A stretch of DNA of 64,000 nucleotides from NCBI GenBank assembly GCA_014190575.1, contig BJGQ01000007.1, positions 1-64,000 on the forward strand, read 5' to 3'. The notes under the pieces were generated by a model. That model was not told the DNA's origin and searched no databases. It worked only from the letters and a program-made list of their open reading frames with translations. Positions 8,874-18,520 of the stretch are shown here, piece after piece. The position numbers and the translations under genes are program-made. How positions within the stretch are numbered: position 1 is the stretch's first letter; each line of letters opens with the position of its first letter. Source of the DNA: Bacteroidota bacterium. GTDB lineage: Bacteria; Bacteroidota; Bacteroidia; Chitinophagales; UBA10324.

Positions 8874-9830
8874 CATGTGTTCCAGCCGATTGGATATTGC
8901 TTTCCCAATTGCTGAATTTCCGAAATCTCTTTTTAGCAGATAAGCTTCTGTAACTTTCAGCTCATCCAACTCAAACATTTTTCGGTAGAGCATTGAAGCA
9001 ACTTCAGTTAAATTATTTTCTGAACCCAATGAAATGAGTTTCAGGTTCTCGTTCGATGAAAAATTTATTATGTTCTCTGCCAATCCGATGACTGCAATAT
9101 TTTTTTTTGAGGGAATTTCTTTTTCTGATTGTATTTGAAAAACAGGTGTTAGAGGCGAATAATGTTTGTACTTGCTTCCCGGTGTTGTTTGCTCAATGGA
9201 TAATGCATCAATCACTTTTATATTTTCATTTCGCAAACACCATTCAATGTCTTCCTTACCAATTAAACCCGGACGAAGAATTCTGATTTCATCCTTGCTT
9301 CTGCAATCAAGAATGGTTGATTCCAAACCAACGGAACTTGCACCTCCGTCTAAAACTCCGTCAATTTTTTTCCCTAAATCTGCTTCCACCATTTCTGCAG
9401 TAGTTGCGCTGTATTTTCCTGATGTGTTGGCGGAAGGTGCAGCTAATGGAAATGAAATTTTCTTCAGCAACTTCAATAATAATTCATGCATGGGTATGCG
9501 AATAATTACATGAGCCGAACCGCGAGTTGCTGCTTGCAATGCTGATGGTAATTTTAACGGAAGTAAAAAGCTTATAGGTCCAGGGGTAAATTGATTTACA
9601 ATTAACTCAACATATTTCGGATAAGAATTAAGAAATATTTTTGCCTGTTCGAATGAATAAAAATGACATATAAGCGGATTGTCTGAGGGGCGATTCTTTA
9701 TTTCGAAAATTCGTTCAATTGCTTTTTTATTTGTTGCATCTGCGGCTAAACCATAAACAGTTTCTGTTGGAATAGCAATAACACCACCTTTGTATAAAAT
9801 TTTAGTTGCCTCATCAATTGAAACTTTCAT
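8862..9830 (-). CDS. L-threonylcarbamoyladenylate synthase (Sua5/YrdC/YwlC)
   Basis: GGVIAIPTETVYGLAADATN, KNRPSDNPLICHF, FPLAAPSANTSGKYSATTAEMV plus C-terminal Sua5 domain TTPGSKYKHYSPLTPVF. Confidence 0.93.
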   Translation of the reverse strand: MKVSIDEATKILYKGGVIAIPTETVYGLAADATNKKAIERIFEIKNRPSDNPLICHFYSFEQAKIFLNSYPKYVELIVNQFTPGPISFLLPLKLPSALQAATRGSAHVIIRIPMHELLLKLLKKISFPLAAPSANTSGKYSATTAEMVEADLGKKIDGVLDGGASSVGLESTILDCRSKDEIRILRPGLIGKEDIEWCLRNENIKVIDALSIEQTTPGSKYKHYSPLTPVFQIQSEKEIPSKKNIAVIGLAENIINFSSNENLKLISLGSENNLTEVASMLYRKMFELDELKVTEAYLLKRDFGNSAIGKAISNRLEHMLSR

Positions 9831-9836
9831 CTCGAG

Positions 9837-11171
9837 TTAATTGGGAATGACAGATGAAATTTTATACCTGATAATTGATAAAAATCGTTTTAACTCTTCA
9901 GCATCTAAACCTGATTCTTTCAAAACCAACACCGCAATTTTTTCATTCCCGTTTTCAATTATAAATGCATTTCCATTCGCTGATCTCTCATTAAGGTCGT
10001 AAGTTTTAATATTTCTGTGTGTAGCAAATTCATTTTTTGCCCTCACTAATTGCAAATTTGGTGTAAGTTCATTCTTAGCAAATTCTTCCAATACTTTTTT
10101 ATTTATCGAAACAGATTTATCAAAATGTGCAACCACATAGTTATTGCTTTGCGTTGAAATCCAGTTTTGATAAATGATTTTTGAATTGGTTAAAGTGTCA
10201 GTTGTAAATTCCGGAATGCCTGGCATAGGAACAGCAATAACGCTGCATGGATAAACATATAACCAACCTTCGTCGCTTATATCGTTGTAATTGGCTTCAA
10301 CAGGTTCCACAGTAAATCCTTTTTTTCGTAACAACGAAATAACACCTGAATCACCCGTTAAATGTGCTGCGCCAAATGCGGCAAAAGTGCTTTGTGTTTT
10401 TATTAAACTTTCAATATTGTCGGCCATTCCTTTATTGCGTTTATATAAAATCTGATTTACAAAATCAGAAGGCCATAATTGATTATCCTTACTGTTAACT
10501 AAAATTTCTAATTCGCCATTTACATAGTGATTAATAAAAGTGTCAAGTACATAACTGTTATTTTCTTCGCGAACTGATTTCATAAGCATCACTACCTGTT
10601 GTGTAAGAGAAAGAAAATTGAAAACATCTAATTGGGTTTGGAGCATTTCAAGTGCATGAACTTTTTTTCCTGAATATTTTGCCATCTGTTCAAAATATTC
10701 ATCTAAAAAATATGAATTGGAATTTTTTATGGTTGTGTCTTTCAATAATTGACTTTGCGAAAGCATAGTTGCAATGTAAATCGGTTTCATCCGCTCAAAT
10801 AAACTCATAGGCAAACCGGTAACTATTTGAATTTTTTGTTGCAGTGAATCGTATTGATTTTTTGATAAATAGTTTTCGATGGTTTGTCCACTGTCCATCA
10901 TCATGTTGCTGATTGCATCTTCACGATTAAGCTCATCTAATTTTATTTCCATTGCAAATGCCTGGCATCGCATAAAACAATTTAATACTGAATCGCTAAA
11001 ATGAAATACGCGATTATCGCGTGTGTGCATGGTACCGTACAAGTAGGATGGTGAGTGTAATCCGTTGCCTGAAATTCTCCAAAGCAAGGTTCCACTTGTT
11101 GGAAGTGTTTGTGTTTCAGCACATACACTTCCGGAATAAAAAATGACAGCTAAAAAAAACAAGCACCTCAT
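9837..11171 (-). CDS. TraB/GumN family protein
   Basis: LLWRISGNGLHSPSYLYGTMHTRDNRVF...FAAFGAAHLTGDSGVISLLRKKGFTVEPV. Confidence 0.88.
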   Translation of the reverse strand: MRCLFFLAVIFYSGSVCAETQTLPTSGTLLWRISGNGLHSPSYLYGTMHTRDNRVFHFSDSVLNCFMRCQAFAMEIKLDELNREDAISNMMMDSGQTIENYLSKNQYDSLQQKIQIVTGLPMSLFERMKPIYIATMLSQSQLLKDTTIKNSNSYFLDEYFEQMAKYSGKKVHALEMLQTQLDVFNFLSLTQQVVMLMKSVREENNSYVLDTFINHYVNGELEILVNSKDNQLWPSDFVNQILYKRNKGMADNIESLIKTQSTFAAFGAAHLTGDSGVISLLRKKGFTVEPVEANYNDISDEGWLYVYPCSVIAVPMPGIPEFTTDTLTNSKIIYQNWISTQSNNYVVAHFDKSVSINKKVLEEFAKNELTPNLQLVRAKNEFATHRNIKTYDLNERSANGNAFIIENGNEKIAVLVLKESGLDAEELKRFLSIIRYKISSVIPN

Positions 11172-11935
11172 TTTTGTGTTTGAATTTCATCCATCAATTT
11201 TTTACATTGAACTAAATAATTCGCATCGTCTTCAAATCTTGGCTTTAATGCAAGCGCCTTTTTTAAAGTTTCAATTGCCTTTGAATCTGATTCAATGTTG
11301 TGATATGCAGTTGCTAAATCGAGATAATATAAAATATCATTTGGGTCAAGATTTATTGCTTTGTTATAACAATCAATGGATTTGTTTATATCACCATCAG
11401 GAATGCCACCGAATAAAGAATTTGCAATTGCACGCTCTGCAAAATTCAAGTTCGCAACCTCGTAATTCCATTTCCCCAATACATGCCAGGCACCAGCGTG
11501 ATTTGGATTGTATTTTATTGCTATATCAGCATAATTTTTTATATCACGGCTTGCCGCGACTTTATCTTTTGCTCCACTAATTAGAGCCATTCGTCCCATT
11601 GCAACTGCCATTGCAAAATTTGACTCAGCATCAGTTGGATTTAGTTTTAAAGATTTTACAGCATATTGTTTTGCAATAACAAAATATTCTTTCTTTTTGG
11701 TTTCATCTGCTTGTCGATTGCCGATTCTAGAACACATTAAACTTGCATTCCAAGCCGCTTCATAATTTAATGGATCGCTCTTTATTGCAGCTTTAAATTT
11801 TTCCAACGCATCTTCTTCCTTCATCTGAGTCAACAAATCTTTTCCTTGCTTAACTAAAAGCGGAGCATCAGATGATTGAGCAATTAAATATTGAAAAGAA
11901 AACAGAAGAAAAGCAGTTGAAATTATTTTTTTCAT
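11168..11935 (-). CDS. secreted tetratricopeptide repeat protein
   Basis: Signal peptide MKKIISTAFLLFSFQYLIAQ; TPR-type helices (INLDPNDILYYLDLATAYHNIESDSKAIETLKKALALKPRF). Confidence 0.85.
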   Translation of the reverse strand: MKKIISTAFLLFSFQYLIAQSSDAPLLVKQGKDLLTQMKEEDALEKFKAAIKSDPLNYEAAWNASLMCSRIGNRQADETKKKEYFVIAKQYAVKSLKLNPTDAESNFAMAVAMGRMALISGAKDKVAASRDIKNYADIAIKYNPNHAGAWHVLGKWNYEVANLNFAERAIANSLFGGIPDGDINKSIDCYNKAINLDPNDILYYLDLATAYHNIESDSKAIETLKKALALKPRFEDDANYLVQCKKLMDEIQTQK

Positions 11936-12004
11936 GAAGTTAAAATTAATTTATTCTGATTGGGAGAAATGATTGTTTTCAATGATAATAATGAAATACA
12001 TTTT

Positions 12005-13021
12005 TTAAGAAGAAATTTTTATTCGGTCAATTATTGGATTTATTTTTTTAAACCAAAGCGGTGGAATTAGCGCAGTATAAAAAGATCCAAAATAGCCGCT
12101 TGGTAATACGGGACTTTCATCATAAGATTTCAAAGTATGATAGGGCTTTGATGCATAGTAATGATGATCTGAGTGACGAGATAATTCTAACAATGAAAAC
12201 CTGCTTAGTAAAAAATCTGATTGCCAACTGTGAGTGGCATTCACCCGTTCGTTTTCATTTCGTTCTAGCCCATAATGTTCAATGTAATTGGTGTATTCCA
12301 AAAGAAATATTGCAATAAAACTTTGAAGAAGAAATGCAAGAAGAATTGTTTTTCCAAAAAAATAAAAGAGTAAAATACAAATGACAATCTCAATACTCGT
12401 TATCATCAAAACAAAATTTCGCATTGAGAAAGAAGATTTATTTTCTTTTTCCAACCGGGTTGATTCTATTTGAATAGAACTTAAAAATTGCTGAGGAACT
12501 GTTCTGAAAAAAAAGTGATAGACGGTTTCTCCATATAATGCTGTTGCAGGATCTTTTTTTGTTCCAACTAATTTATGATGACACTTAATGTGTTCGATAT
12601 AAAAATGCCCATAGTTTACCAATACTAAATTACAGATACCGAGCGCTCTTAAAACTTTTTCTTTCCGATGAATGAGTTCGTGTGCTGATGTAATACCAGC
12701 CATTCCGCTATTCAAACCTGTGGAAACTGTGGCTGTTAAAATCCATCCACCTGAAATAATTCCGGAATGAATTCCATAAATAAAACTGATTACACAAGCT
12801 GTTAAAGTTATCGGATGAAGAAATAAAATCAGATTAGATAAGAGGGGAGAAGCATGATTGTCATTTTTATTTTCAGGTAAAAAACCTTCAGAAAAGATCA
12901 TTATCACTAATCCGTAAAACGCATTCATCATAGTAAAAGCTCCACCTGATAAATTTCCGACAATAACCAATGGAACAGGTGAAAAACTTAATAAATAATT
13001 AAACGCTGATGACGATTTCAT
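12005..13021 (-). CDS. alkB: alkane 1-monooxygenase-like membrane di-iron hydroxylase
   Basis: Histidine boxes HELIH, EHIKCHHK, RHSDHHYYASKPYHTL plus NYIEHYGLER. Confidence 0.85.
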   Translation of the reverse strand: MKSSSAFNYLLSFSPVPLVIVGNLSGGAFTMMNAFYGLVIMIFSEGFLPENKNDNHASPLLSNLILFLHPITLTACVISFIYGIHSGIISGGWILTATVSTGLNSGMAGITSAHELIHRKEKVLRALGICNLVLVNYGHFYIEHIKCHHKLVGTKKDPATALYGETVYHFFFRTVPQQFLSSIQIESTRLEKENKSSFSMRNFVLMITSIEIVICILLFYFFGKTILLAFLLQSFIAIFLLEYTNYIEHYGLERNENERVNATHSWQSDFLLSRFSLLELSRHSDHHYYASKPYHTLKSYDESPVLPSGYFGSFYTALIPPLWFKKINPIIDRIKISS

Positions 13022-13151
13022 TTTTGTAAATGTAATTTCAAAGTTAAACTTTGAAAATATTCTTATCCAATTAAAATCAATTTAAAATTTTCCATTAAAA
13101 ATTAATGCTGTTACTAAAATATTATATACTTTTCGCAAAATCAATTGCCGA

Positions 13152-14939
13152 ATGAAACAAATTTTATCACTCCTATTTCTTTTGAATTTATTTTTTGTTT
13201 CTGAAAATTTTGCACAATGCCCGAATTGTGCAATCAATAATATTTATACTTCACCTGGTATTTATCCGAATCCGCTTCCCGATGGAACGCAAGGCCTAGC
13301 ATATGATCAGGATGTAACATTTGTAATGTTTACTGATACAATGGGATTTACAGTAAATTATTTCAAAATACTCGCTGTAAATAATTTGCCGTTTGGATTA
13401 AATTGGCAGTGCAATAATTCAGCGAACGGTTGTCAGTATAACCCACAAACAAGTATATATGGTTGTGTGAAAGTTTGCGGCACGCCATTACAAACCGGAA
13501 CATATACAATTGCAGTTGATGTGGTCGCTAATTTCCCTTTCCCTGTTGGTGATCAGTTTTCAACTATTGATATTGTTTTAACAATTCTTCCGGCTTCAGG
13601 AGGCAACAGTGGATTTACTTATACACCACTTGGTGGCTGTGATTCGGCAACTGTTGATTTTACTGCATTGATTACGAACCCGACAAATCCTGTTACTTAT
13701 AGTTGGGATTTTGGAAATGGAAATTTCGGTAATCAAATGAATGAAACTCAAGACTACACCTCACCAGGTGTTTATCAAGTGACATTACAAACTGATATTC
13801 TAGGTTTTGTTTTAACAGATGTTTCAGTGAATTCAGTAAACACAAATTGGTGTGGTGATATTGAAGAACCCAATATTCCTTTTGTAGGTTGTACCGGTGA
13901 TCCTGATCTGGTTTTTGTTATTACAGACGCTAATTCAAATACACTTTATACATCAATAGAAGTTTCAAATTCGCAGTCAGGATCTTGGAATGGATTAAGC
14001 ATCGTATTAAATAATCCACCATATACAATAACTATTTGGGACATTGATAATGTTTCAGTGAATGATAATCTGGGATCATTTTCTTTCAATGGAAATGCAG
14101 CAGGAAATTTCCCATTCAGCGGAGCTGGGGGAACCAGTGGTTCTTTAAACATTGGAACAACTGTACTTACTACTTTTAATGATACTTCATTTGTTAATAT
14201 TTATTCTTCTCCATTAAAACCAATTATTAATATTTCTCCAAATGATTCAATGTGTTTTGGAGATAGTGTAACTCTATCAATTTCAAATATTAATAACGAT
14301 GCAATTCAATGGTATCAAAACGGTTTACAAATTCCGAATTCAATAAGTAATCAAATAACTGTTACTGCAAACGGAACATTTGCAGTAACCGCCATTAATC
14401 AGAATGGCTGTTCATCTCTTTCAGATTCAGTTCTTGTTACTGAACTACCTGCATTACCAAATGTAAATTTTCAAATATCAGGAGATACCATGCATTGTTT
14501 TCTTACGCAATATAATTTGCAATGGTGTTTAAATGGCCTGCCAATTTCCGGGGCTACGAATCCCGTATATGTTATTTCAGAAACCGGAAATTATAACCTG
14601 ATTGCTTCTGATGTTTTAGATTGTGCAAGAAGTTCGGATACATTTCATCTGAATTTTAGTTTATCGCAAAATTTTAATGATGAAATTGGGGTAAATATTT
14701 TCCCGGTTCCTACACTAAATGTTTTGCATGTTGAATTGTTTGGGTGGAAATCAGCAACTGCATTTGTTTCCATTAACGATATATCAGGCAAAAATCTGAT
14801 TTCAAATGAATTTGAATTAGGAAATAATAGTTCAAAGAAGTTTTCAATTGATACTAAGGACATTTCTAATGGAATTTATTTGTTATTAATTCAATCGGAA
14901 AATAATCAGGTTATCAGAAAAATAATTGTTCAGAGGTAG
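13152..14939 (+). CDS. T9SS type A sorting domain-containing protein with PKD domain
   Basis: Signal peptide; PKD (TYSWDFGNGNFGNQMNETQDYTSPGVYQVTLQT); C-terminal VNIFPVPTLNVLHVELFGW...NGIYLLLIQSENNQVIRKIIVQR. Confidence 0.85.
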   Translation: MKQILSLLFLLNLFFVSENFAQCPNCAINNIYTSPGIYPNPLPDGTQGLAYDQDVTFVMFTDTMGFTVNYFKILAVNNLPFGLNWQCNNSANGCQYNPQTSIYGCVKVCGTPLQTGTYTIAVDVVANFPFPVGDQFSTIDIVLTILPASGGNSGFTYTPLGGCDSATVDFTALITNPTNPVTYSWDFGNGNFGNQMNETQDYTSPGVYQVTLQTDILGFVLTDVSVNSVNTNWCGDIEEPNIPFVGCTGDPDLVFVITDANSNTLYTSIEVSNSQSGSWNGLSIVLNNPPYTITIWDIDNVSVNDNLGSFSFNGNAAGNFPFSGAGGTSGSLNIGTTVLTTFNDTSFVNIYSSPLKPIINISPNDSMCFGDSVTLSISNINNDAIQWYQNGLQIPNSISNQITVTANGTFAVTAINQNGCSSLSDSVLVTELPALPNVNFQISGDTMHCFLTQYNLQWCLNGLPISGATNPVYVISETGNYNLIASDVLDCARSSDTFHLNFSLSQNFNDEIGVNIFPVPTLNVLHVELFGWKSATAFVSINDISGKNLISNEFELGNNSSKKFSIDTKDISNGIYLLLIQSENNQVIRKIIVQR

Positions 14940-15038
14940 TGCCTGTCTTGTTTTTCAGGAGAATTGTGTTAATTTTGGGGGAGCAATATTTTTATTTTTA
15001 AAATAATTGCTATTTTGCAAACGAAAATTGATTCATAG

Positions 15039-15818
15039 ATGAAACAAACTTTACTCGCGGTAATACTAATTTTTACGATCGGAATAAAAAGTTGGAGTCA
15101 ATGTACTCCTACATGGCCTACTGGAGGTGGTCATGGAATTACTCCTGATAGCGCAACAAATCTTACTCATGCTCTTGCAGGAGCTGCCTATAATTCAACA
15201 ATTCAATTTTTCACACCAAGTGATACTACCTATGCTGGTCCAATTGGACCTGTTCCGGCTGTTATTGATTTTATTACAATTACATCTGTAACCGGGTTAA
15301 CATCAATTCCTAATATATCTCCATTTACATATGTTCCAAATCCATCAAATGGAGTATTTCCTGGAGAAAGTTTAGGATGCATAAATATTACTGGAACACC
15401 TTCAATTGGTAGTGCAGGAACTTATAATTTAGTTGTTAATGTAACTGCAACTTTTCACTTGCCTCCTTCAACCCAACCATTAACACTGCCATATACAATT
15501 AACTATTATAAGATTGTTGTTGATGCAAATACTTCTGTTCCATCTATAAGCAACAGCAAATTTGATTTATCACAAAATTTTCCAAATCCTTTTAACTATA
15601 AAACAAATATTTCTTTCAATATGCCTACAAAGGGGTTTGCAACATTTAAAGTATTTGATTTGATTGGGAATGTTTTATATGAAAAATATATAGATGCTAA
15701 AATTGGAATCAATACCCTAAATTATGATGCTTCTGATTTAAACGAAGGTGTTTATTTTTATAGTATCAGCACAGCATCGGGATCATTAACCCGCAGATTA
15801 ATTATTGACAGAAAATAA
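15039..15818 (+). CDS. T9SS type A sorting domain-containing protein
   Basis: Signal peptide; C-terminal FDLSQNFPNPFNYKTNISFNMPTKGFATFKVFDLIGNVL...GVYFYSISTASGSLTRRLIIDRK. Confidence 0.85.
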   Translation: MKQTLLAVILIFTIGIKSWSQCTPTWPTGGGHGITPDSATNLTHALAGAAYNSTIQFFTPSDTTYAGPIGPVPAVIDFITITSVTGLTSIPNISPFTYVPNPSNGVFPGESLGCINITGTPSIGSAGTYNLVVNVTATFHLPPSTQPLTLPYTINYYKIVVDANTSVPSISNSKFDLSQNFPNPFNYKTNISFNMPTKGFATFKVFDLIGNVLYEKYIDAKIGINTLNYDASDLNEGVYFYSISTASGSLTRRLIIDRK

Positions 15819-15840
15819 TTTGTAAAAAAAAATGTTTTAA

Positions 15841-15874
15841 AAAAGTCCTCTCGAAATTTTGGAGGACTTTTTTT
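15841..15874. terminator. hairpin terminator between convergent genes
   Basis: aaaagtcctc-tcgaaattttg-gaggactttttttt: 10-bp stem followed by T-run. Confidence 0.85.
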
Positions 15875-15876
15875 AT

Positions 15877-17769
15877 TTATACAGATTGTTGTTCTTTTTC
15901 TGAAAGTTCCAACCAGCGATTTCCTTTTTCGTCAAGTAGTTCAATAACTTTTGTTAATCGAATTCCACTGTTCATTAACTCTTCATGGTTAGTGCCGCCG
16001 GTTTGTAGTTGTTCAGTGAGTTTGTTTTTTTCTGCTTCTAATTTTTCAATGTCTTTGTTCAGGTTTTCTAATTCGAGGCGCTCTTTATAGGTGAGTTTTA
16101 TTTTGATTTTATCGGCAGCGGTTTTACTTTCTTCAATTATTTTATTTTCTACAATTAATTTTTCAAAATCTTTTTTGTCTTCTGATAATCTGTATTCGGT
16201 GTAGTTGCCTGGAAACACCTGAATATCTCCATCACCATGAAAAATAAAAAGCTGGTCAACTAACTTATCCATAAAATAACGATCGTGAGTTACTATGATT
16301 AAACAGCCGGAATAATTTTCTAAAAACTCTTCCAACGCTTGCAAGGTTATTAAGTCCAAATCGTTGGTAGGTTCATCCAACACTAAAAAATTAGGATTCT
16401 TAACCAGTATCGTTAACAAATGAAGTCTTCTTTTTTCACCACCACTTAAACTGGATACAAAAGTGAAATGCTGACTGATTGGAAATCCAAACATTTGTAA
16501 AAATTGTGAAGCCATCACTTTGCTACCATCAGCAAGCGGAATAAATTCGGCAATGTCTTTTACAACTTCAATCACACGCTTGTCATTATCTAATTTAATT
16601 CCTTCCTGATTGAAGTATCCGTAAACTATTGTTTCGCCAACATTTATTTTTCCTGAATCGGCTTTGTCTTTATCTGTAATGAGATTCAAAAAGGTTGATT
16701 TGCCTGTTCCGTTTTTTCCAACAATACCAATTCGTTCTCCTTTTTTAAAAGTGTAATCAAATCCTTTTAATAAAACCTGCTCACCATATTTCTTATAAAC
16801 CTTTTTCAGTTCCAGTACTTTTCCTCCAATACGATTCATCTTTATTTCCAATCGCAATTCTTCTTCTTTTTTTCGGCTCTTAACTTTTTCTTCTATCATA
16901 TCAAAAGCCTCAACACGCGATTTTGATTTCACTGTTCTTGCCTTTGGTTGCTTGCGAACCCACTCTAATTCGCGGCGGTATCTGTTTTTTAATTTTTCGT
17001 GTTCGCTCTCTTCATTAAAAGTGCGATTTGCTTTTTGTTCTAAAAATTTTTCGTAATTGCCTTCATATCGATAAATTTTTCCGCCATCTAGTTCAATTAT
17101 TGTATCGCAAATATTTTCTAAAAAATATCTGTCGTGCGTTACTAATAGTAAAGTTATATTCTGTCTTGAAAGATAACTTTCTAACCATTCAATCATTGCA
17201 ATATCGAGGTGATTGGTAGGTTCATCCAAAATTAAAAATTGCGGATCTTCAATCAGCACTCGAGCTAAAGCAACTCTTCTCTTCTGACCACCGGAAAGTG
17301 TTTTCATGGATTGATCAAAATGATTGATTCCTAACTTTCCTAATACCTGTTTTACTCGTGATTCATAATCCCATGCTTTCAATTCTTCAATTCGTGCAAT
17401 TGCTTTTTGTAAAACCTGGTAATGCTCATCTGCATGATTGGTTTCATATAATTCATTTATTCGCTCATATTCTTTAATAGCCAATACTTCATGTGAAGCT
17501 GAAAGAAAAATATTATCAAGTACTGATAAATTTTCATTGAACTTTAAATCCTGCTCTAAAAATCCGAAACGAACATCTTTGTTTCGTGAAATTTTTCCTT
17601 CGTCGGCAACATCAGTTCCTTCAATAATTTTTAATAAGGTAGATTTCCCTGTACCATTTCTTGCGACTAAGGCAACTTTATCTCCCCAGTTTATTCCAAA
17701 ACTTACTTTTTCAAAAAGTTCTCTATCGGCAAAAGACTTCGACACATTTTCAACACTCAGTATATTCAT
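15877..17769 (-). CDS. ABC-F family ATP-binding protein
   Basis: Two ATPase domains (GKSTLLKIIEG, LSGGQKRRVALARVLIEDPQFLILDEPTNHLD; NGTGKSTFLNLI, LSGGEKRRLHLLTILVKNPNFLVLDEPTNDLD) plus C-terminal coiled coil. Confidence 0.93.
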   Translation of the reverse strand: MNILSVENVSKSFADRELFEKVSFGINWGDKVALVARNGTGKSTLLKIIEGTDVADEGKISRNKDVRFGFLEQDLKFNENLSVLDNIFLSASHEVLAIKEYERINELYETNHADEHYQVLQKAIARIEELKAWDYESRVKQVLGKLGINHFDQSMKTLSGGQKRRVALARVLIEDPQFLILDEPTNHLDIAMIEWLESYLSRQNITLLLVTHDRYFLENICDTIIELDGGKIYRYEGNYEKFLEQKANRTFNEESEHEKLKNRYRRELEWVRKQPKARTVKSKSRVEAFDMIEEKVKSRKKEEELRLEIKMNRIGGKVLELKKVYKKYGEQVLLKGFDYTFKKGERIGIVGKNGTGKSTFLNLITDKDKADSGKINVGETIVYGYFNQEGIKLDNDKRVIEVVKDIAEFIPLADGSKVMASQFLQMFGFPISQHFTFVSSLSGGEKRRLHLLTILVKNPNFLVLDEPTNDLDLITLQALEEFLENYSGCLIIVTHDRYFMDKLVDQLFIFHGDGDIQVFPGNYTEYRLSEDKKDFEKLIVENKIIEESKTAADKIKIKLTYKERLELENLNKDIEKLEAEKNKLTEQLQTGGTNHEELMNSGIRLTKVIELLDEKGNRWLELSEKEQQSV

Positions 17770-17890
17770 TTTCGTTTGTTACCCTTTATTGCTTGAACGG
17801 CGAAAATAGGTTCTTATTCAGAAGAAAAATTTTGAGTTGAGTAAACTATATCGCTATAATTGTGTTCGTCTTAATAAACAATCTAATAAC

Positions 17891-18430
17891 ATGAAAAATA
17901 CAGCTAACGAAACTTACACCGGGCGTGTAATTTTTTACAATAAGAACAAAGGATTTGGTGGAATCAGTCATGCTGAATTGGGCGATGTGTTTCTGCACCA
18001 AAGTAAAATGGGAGATATTTATAAAGTAGCTCACAAGAATGATTTAGTGAGTTTTGAAGCAATTCCATCCACCCGTAAACATGGAGTCTTTGAAGCGATC
18101 AATGTAAAATTTATTGAGAACGAAAACCTGAATATAATTATCAATGCTTTTGCGCAAAAAGAAAATATGAAAGGCAAGGTTTTAACTATGAATGCCGGTG
18201 GGTTATTATTGGATGTTTTAGGTATTGAAGTGTTTTTGCCAAAATCAGAGGTTGATGTTTATGAATTTAATTCGTATAGCATTTTTCTTGGAAAAGAATT
18301 GGAGTTCAAAATTATTGGCATTGATGAACGAAGCATTATTGCTTCAAGAAAGGTAGTGTTGGAAGAAGAAGAAAATGCAATAAAAAAATCCCATCAGGAA
18401 TCTGTTGGAATAAATAAGGTAGTATCATAA
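17891..18430 (+). CDS. small two-domain OB-fold protein: cold-shock-like N-terminal plus S1-like C-terminal domain
   Basis: GRVIFYNKNKGFGGISHAELGDVFLHQSKM... (CSD-like) then MKGKVLTMNAGGLLLDVLGIEVFLPKSEVDVYEFNSYSIFLGKELEFKIIGIDERSIIASRK (S1-like). Start at internal Met. Confidence 0.7.
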   Translation: MKNTANETYTGRVIFYNKNKGFGGISHAELGDVFLHQSKMGDIYKVAHKNDLVSFEAIPSTRKHGVFEAINVKFIENENLNIIINAFAQKENMKGKVLTMNAGGLLLDVLGIEVFLPKSEVDVYEFNSYSIFLGKELEFKIIGIDERSIIASRKVVLEEEENAIKKSHQESVGINKVVS

Positions 18431-18520
18431 TTACAAATTCCTGATCAGCAGGAAAGTTAAAATATTTTGTAACCCTGCAAATTTGAGATCGTTGAGAGAT
18501 TGGTAAATACCATAAACTCA

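Noticed and set aside
11143-11580. 145-aa plus-strand ORF
   Set aside because: Fully antisense to the well-supported TPR gene (11168-11935) and the GumN start; composition is not protein-like.
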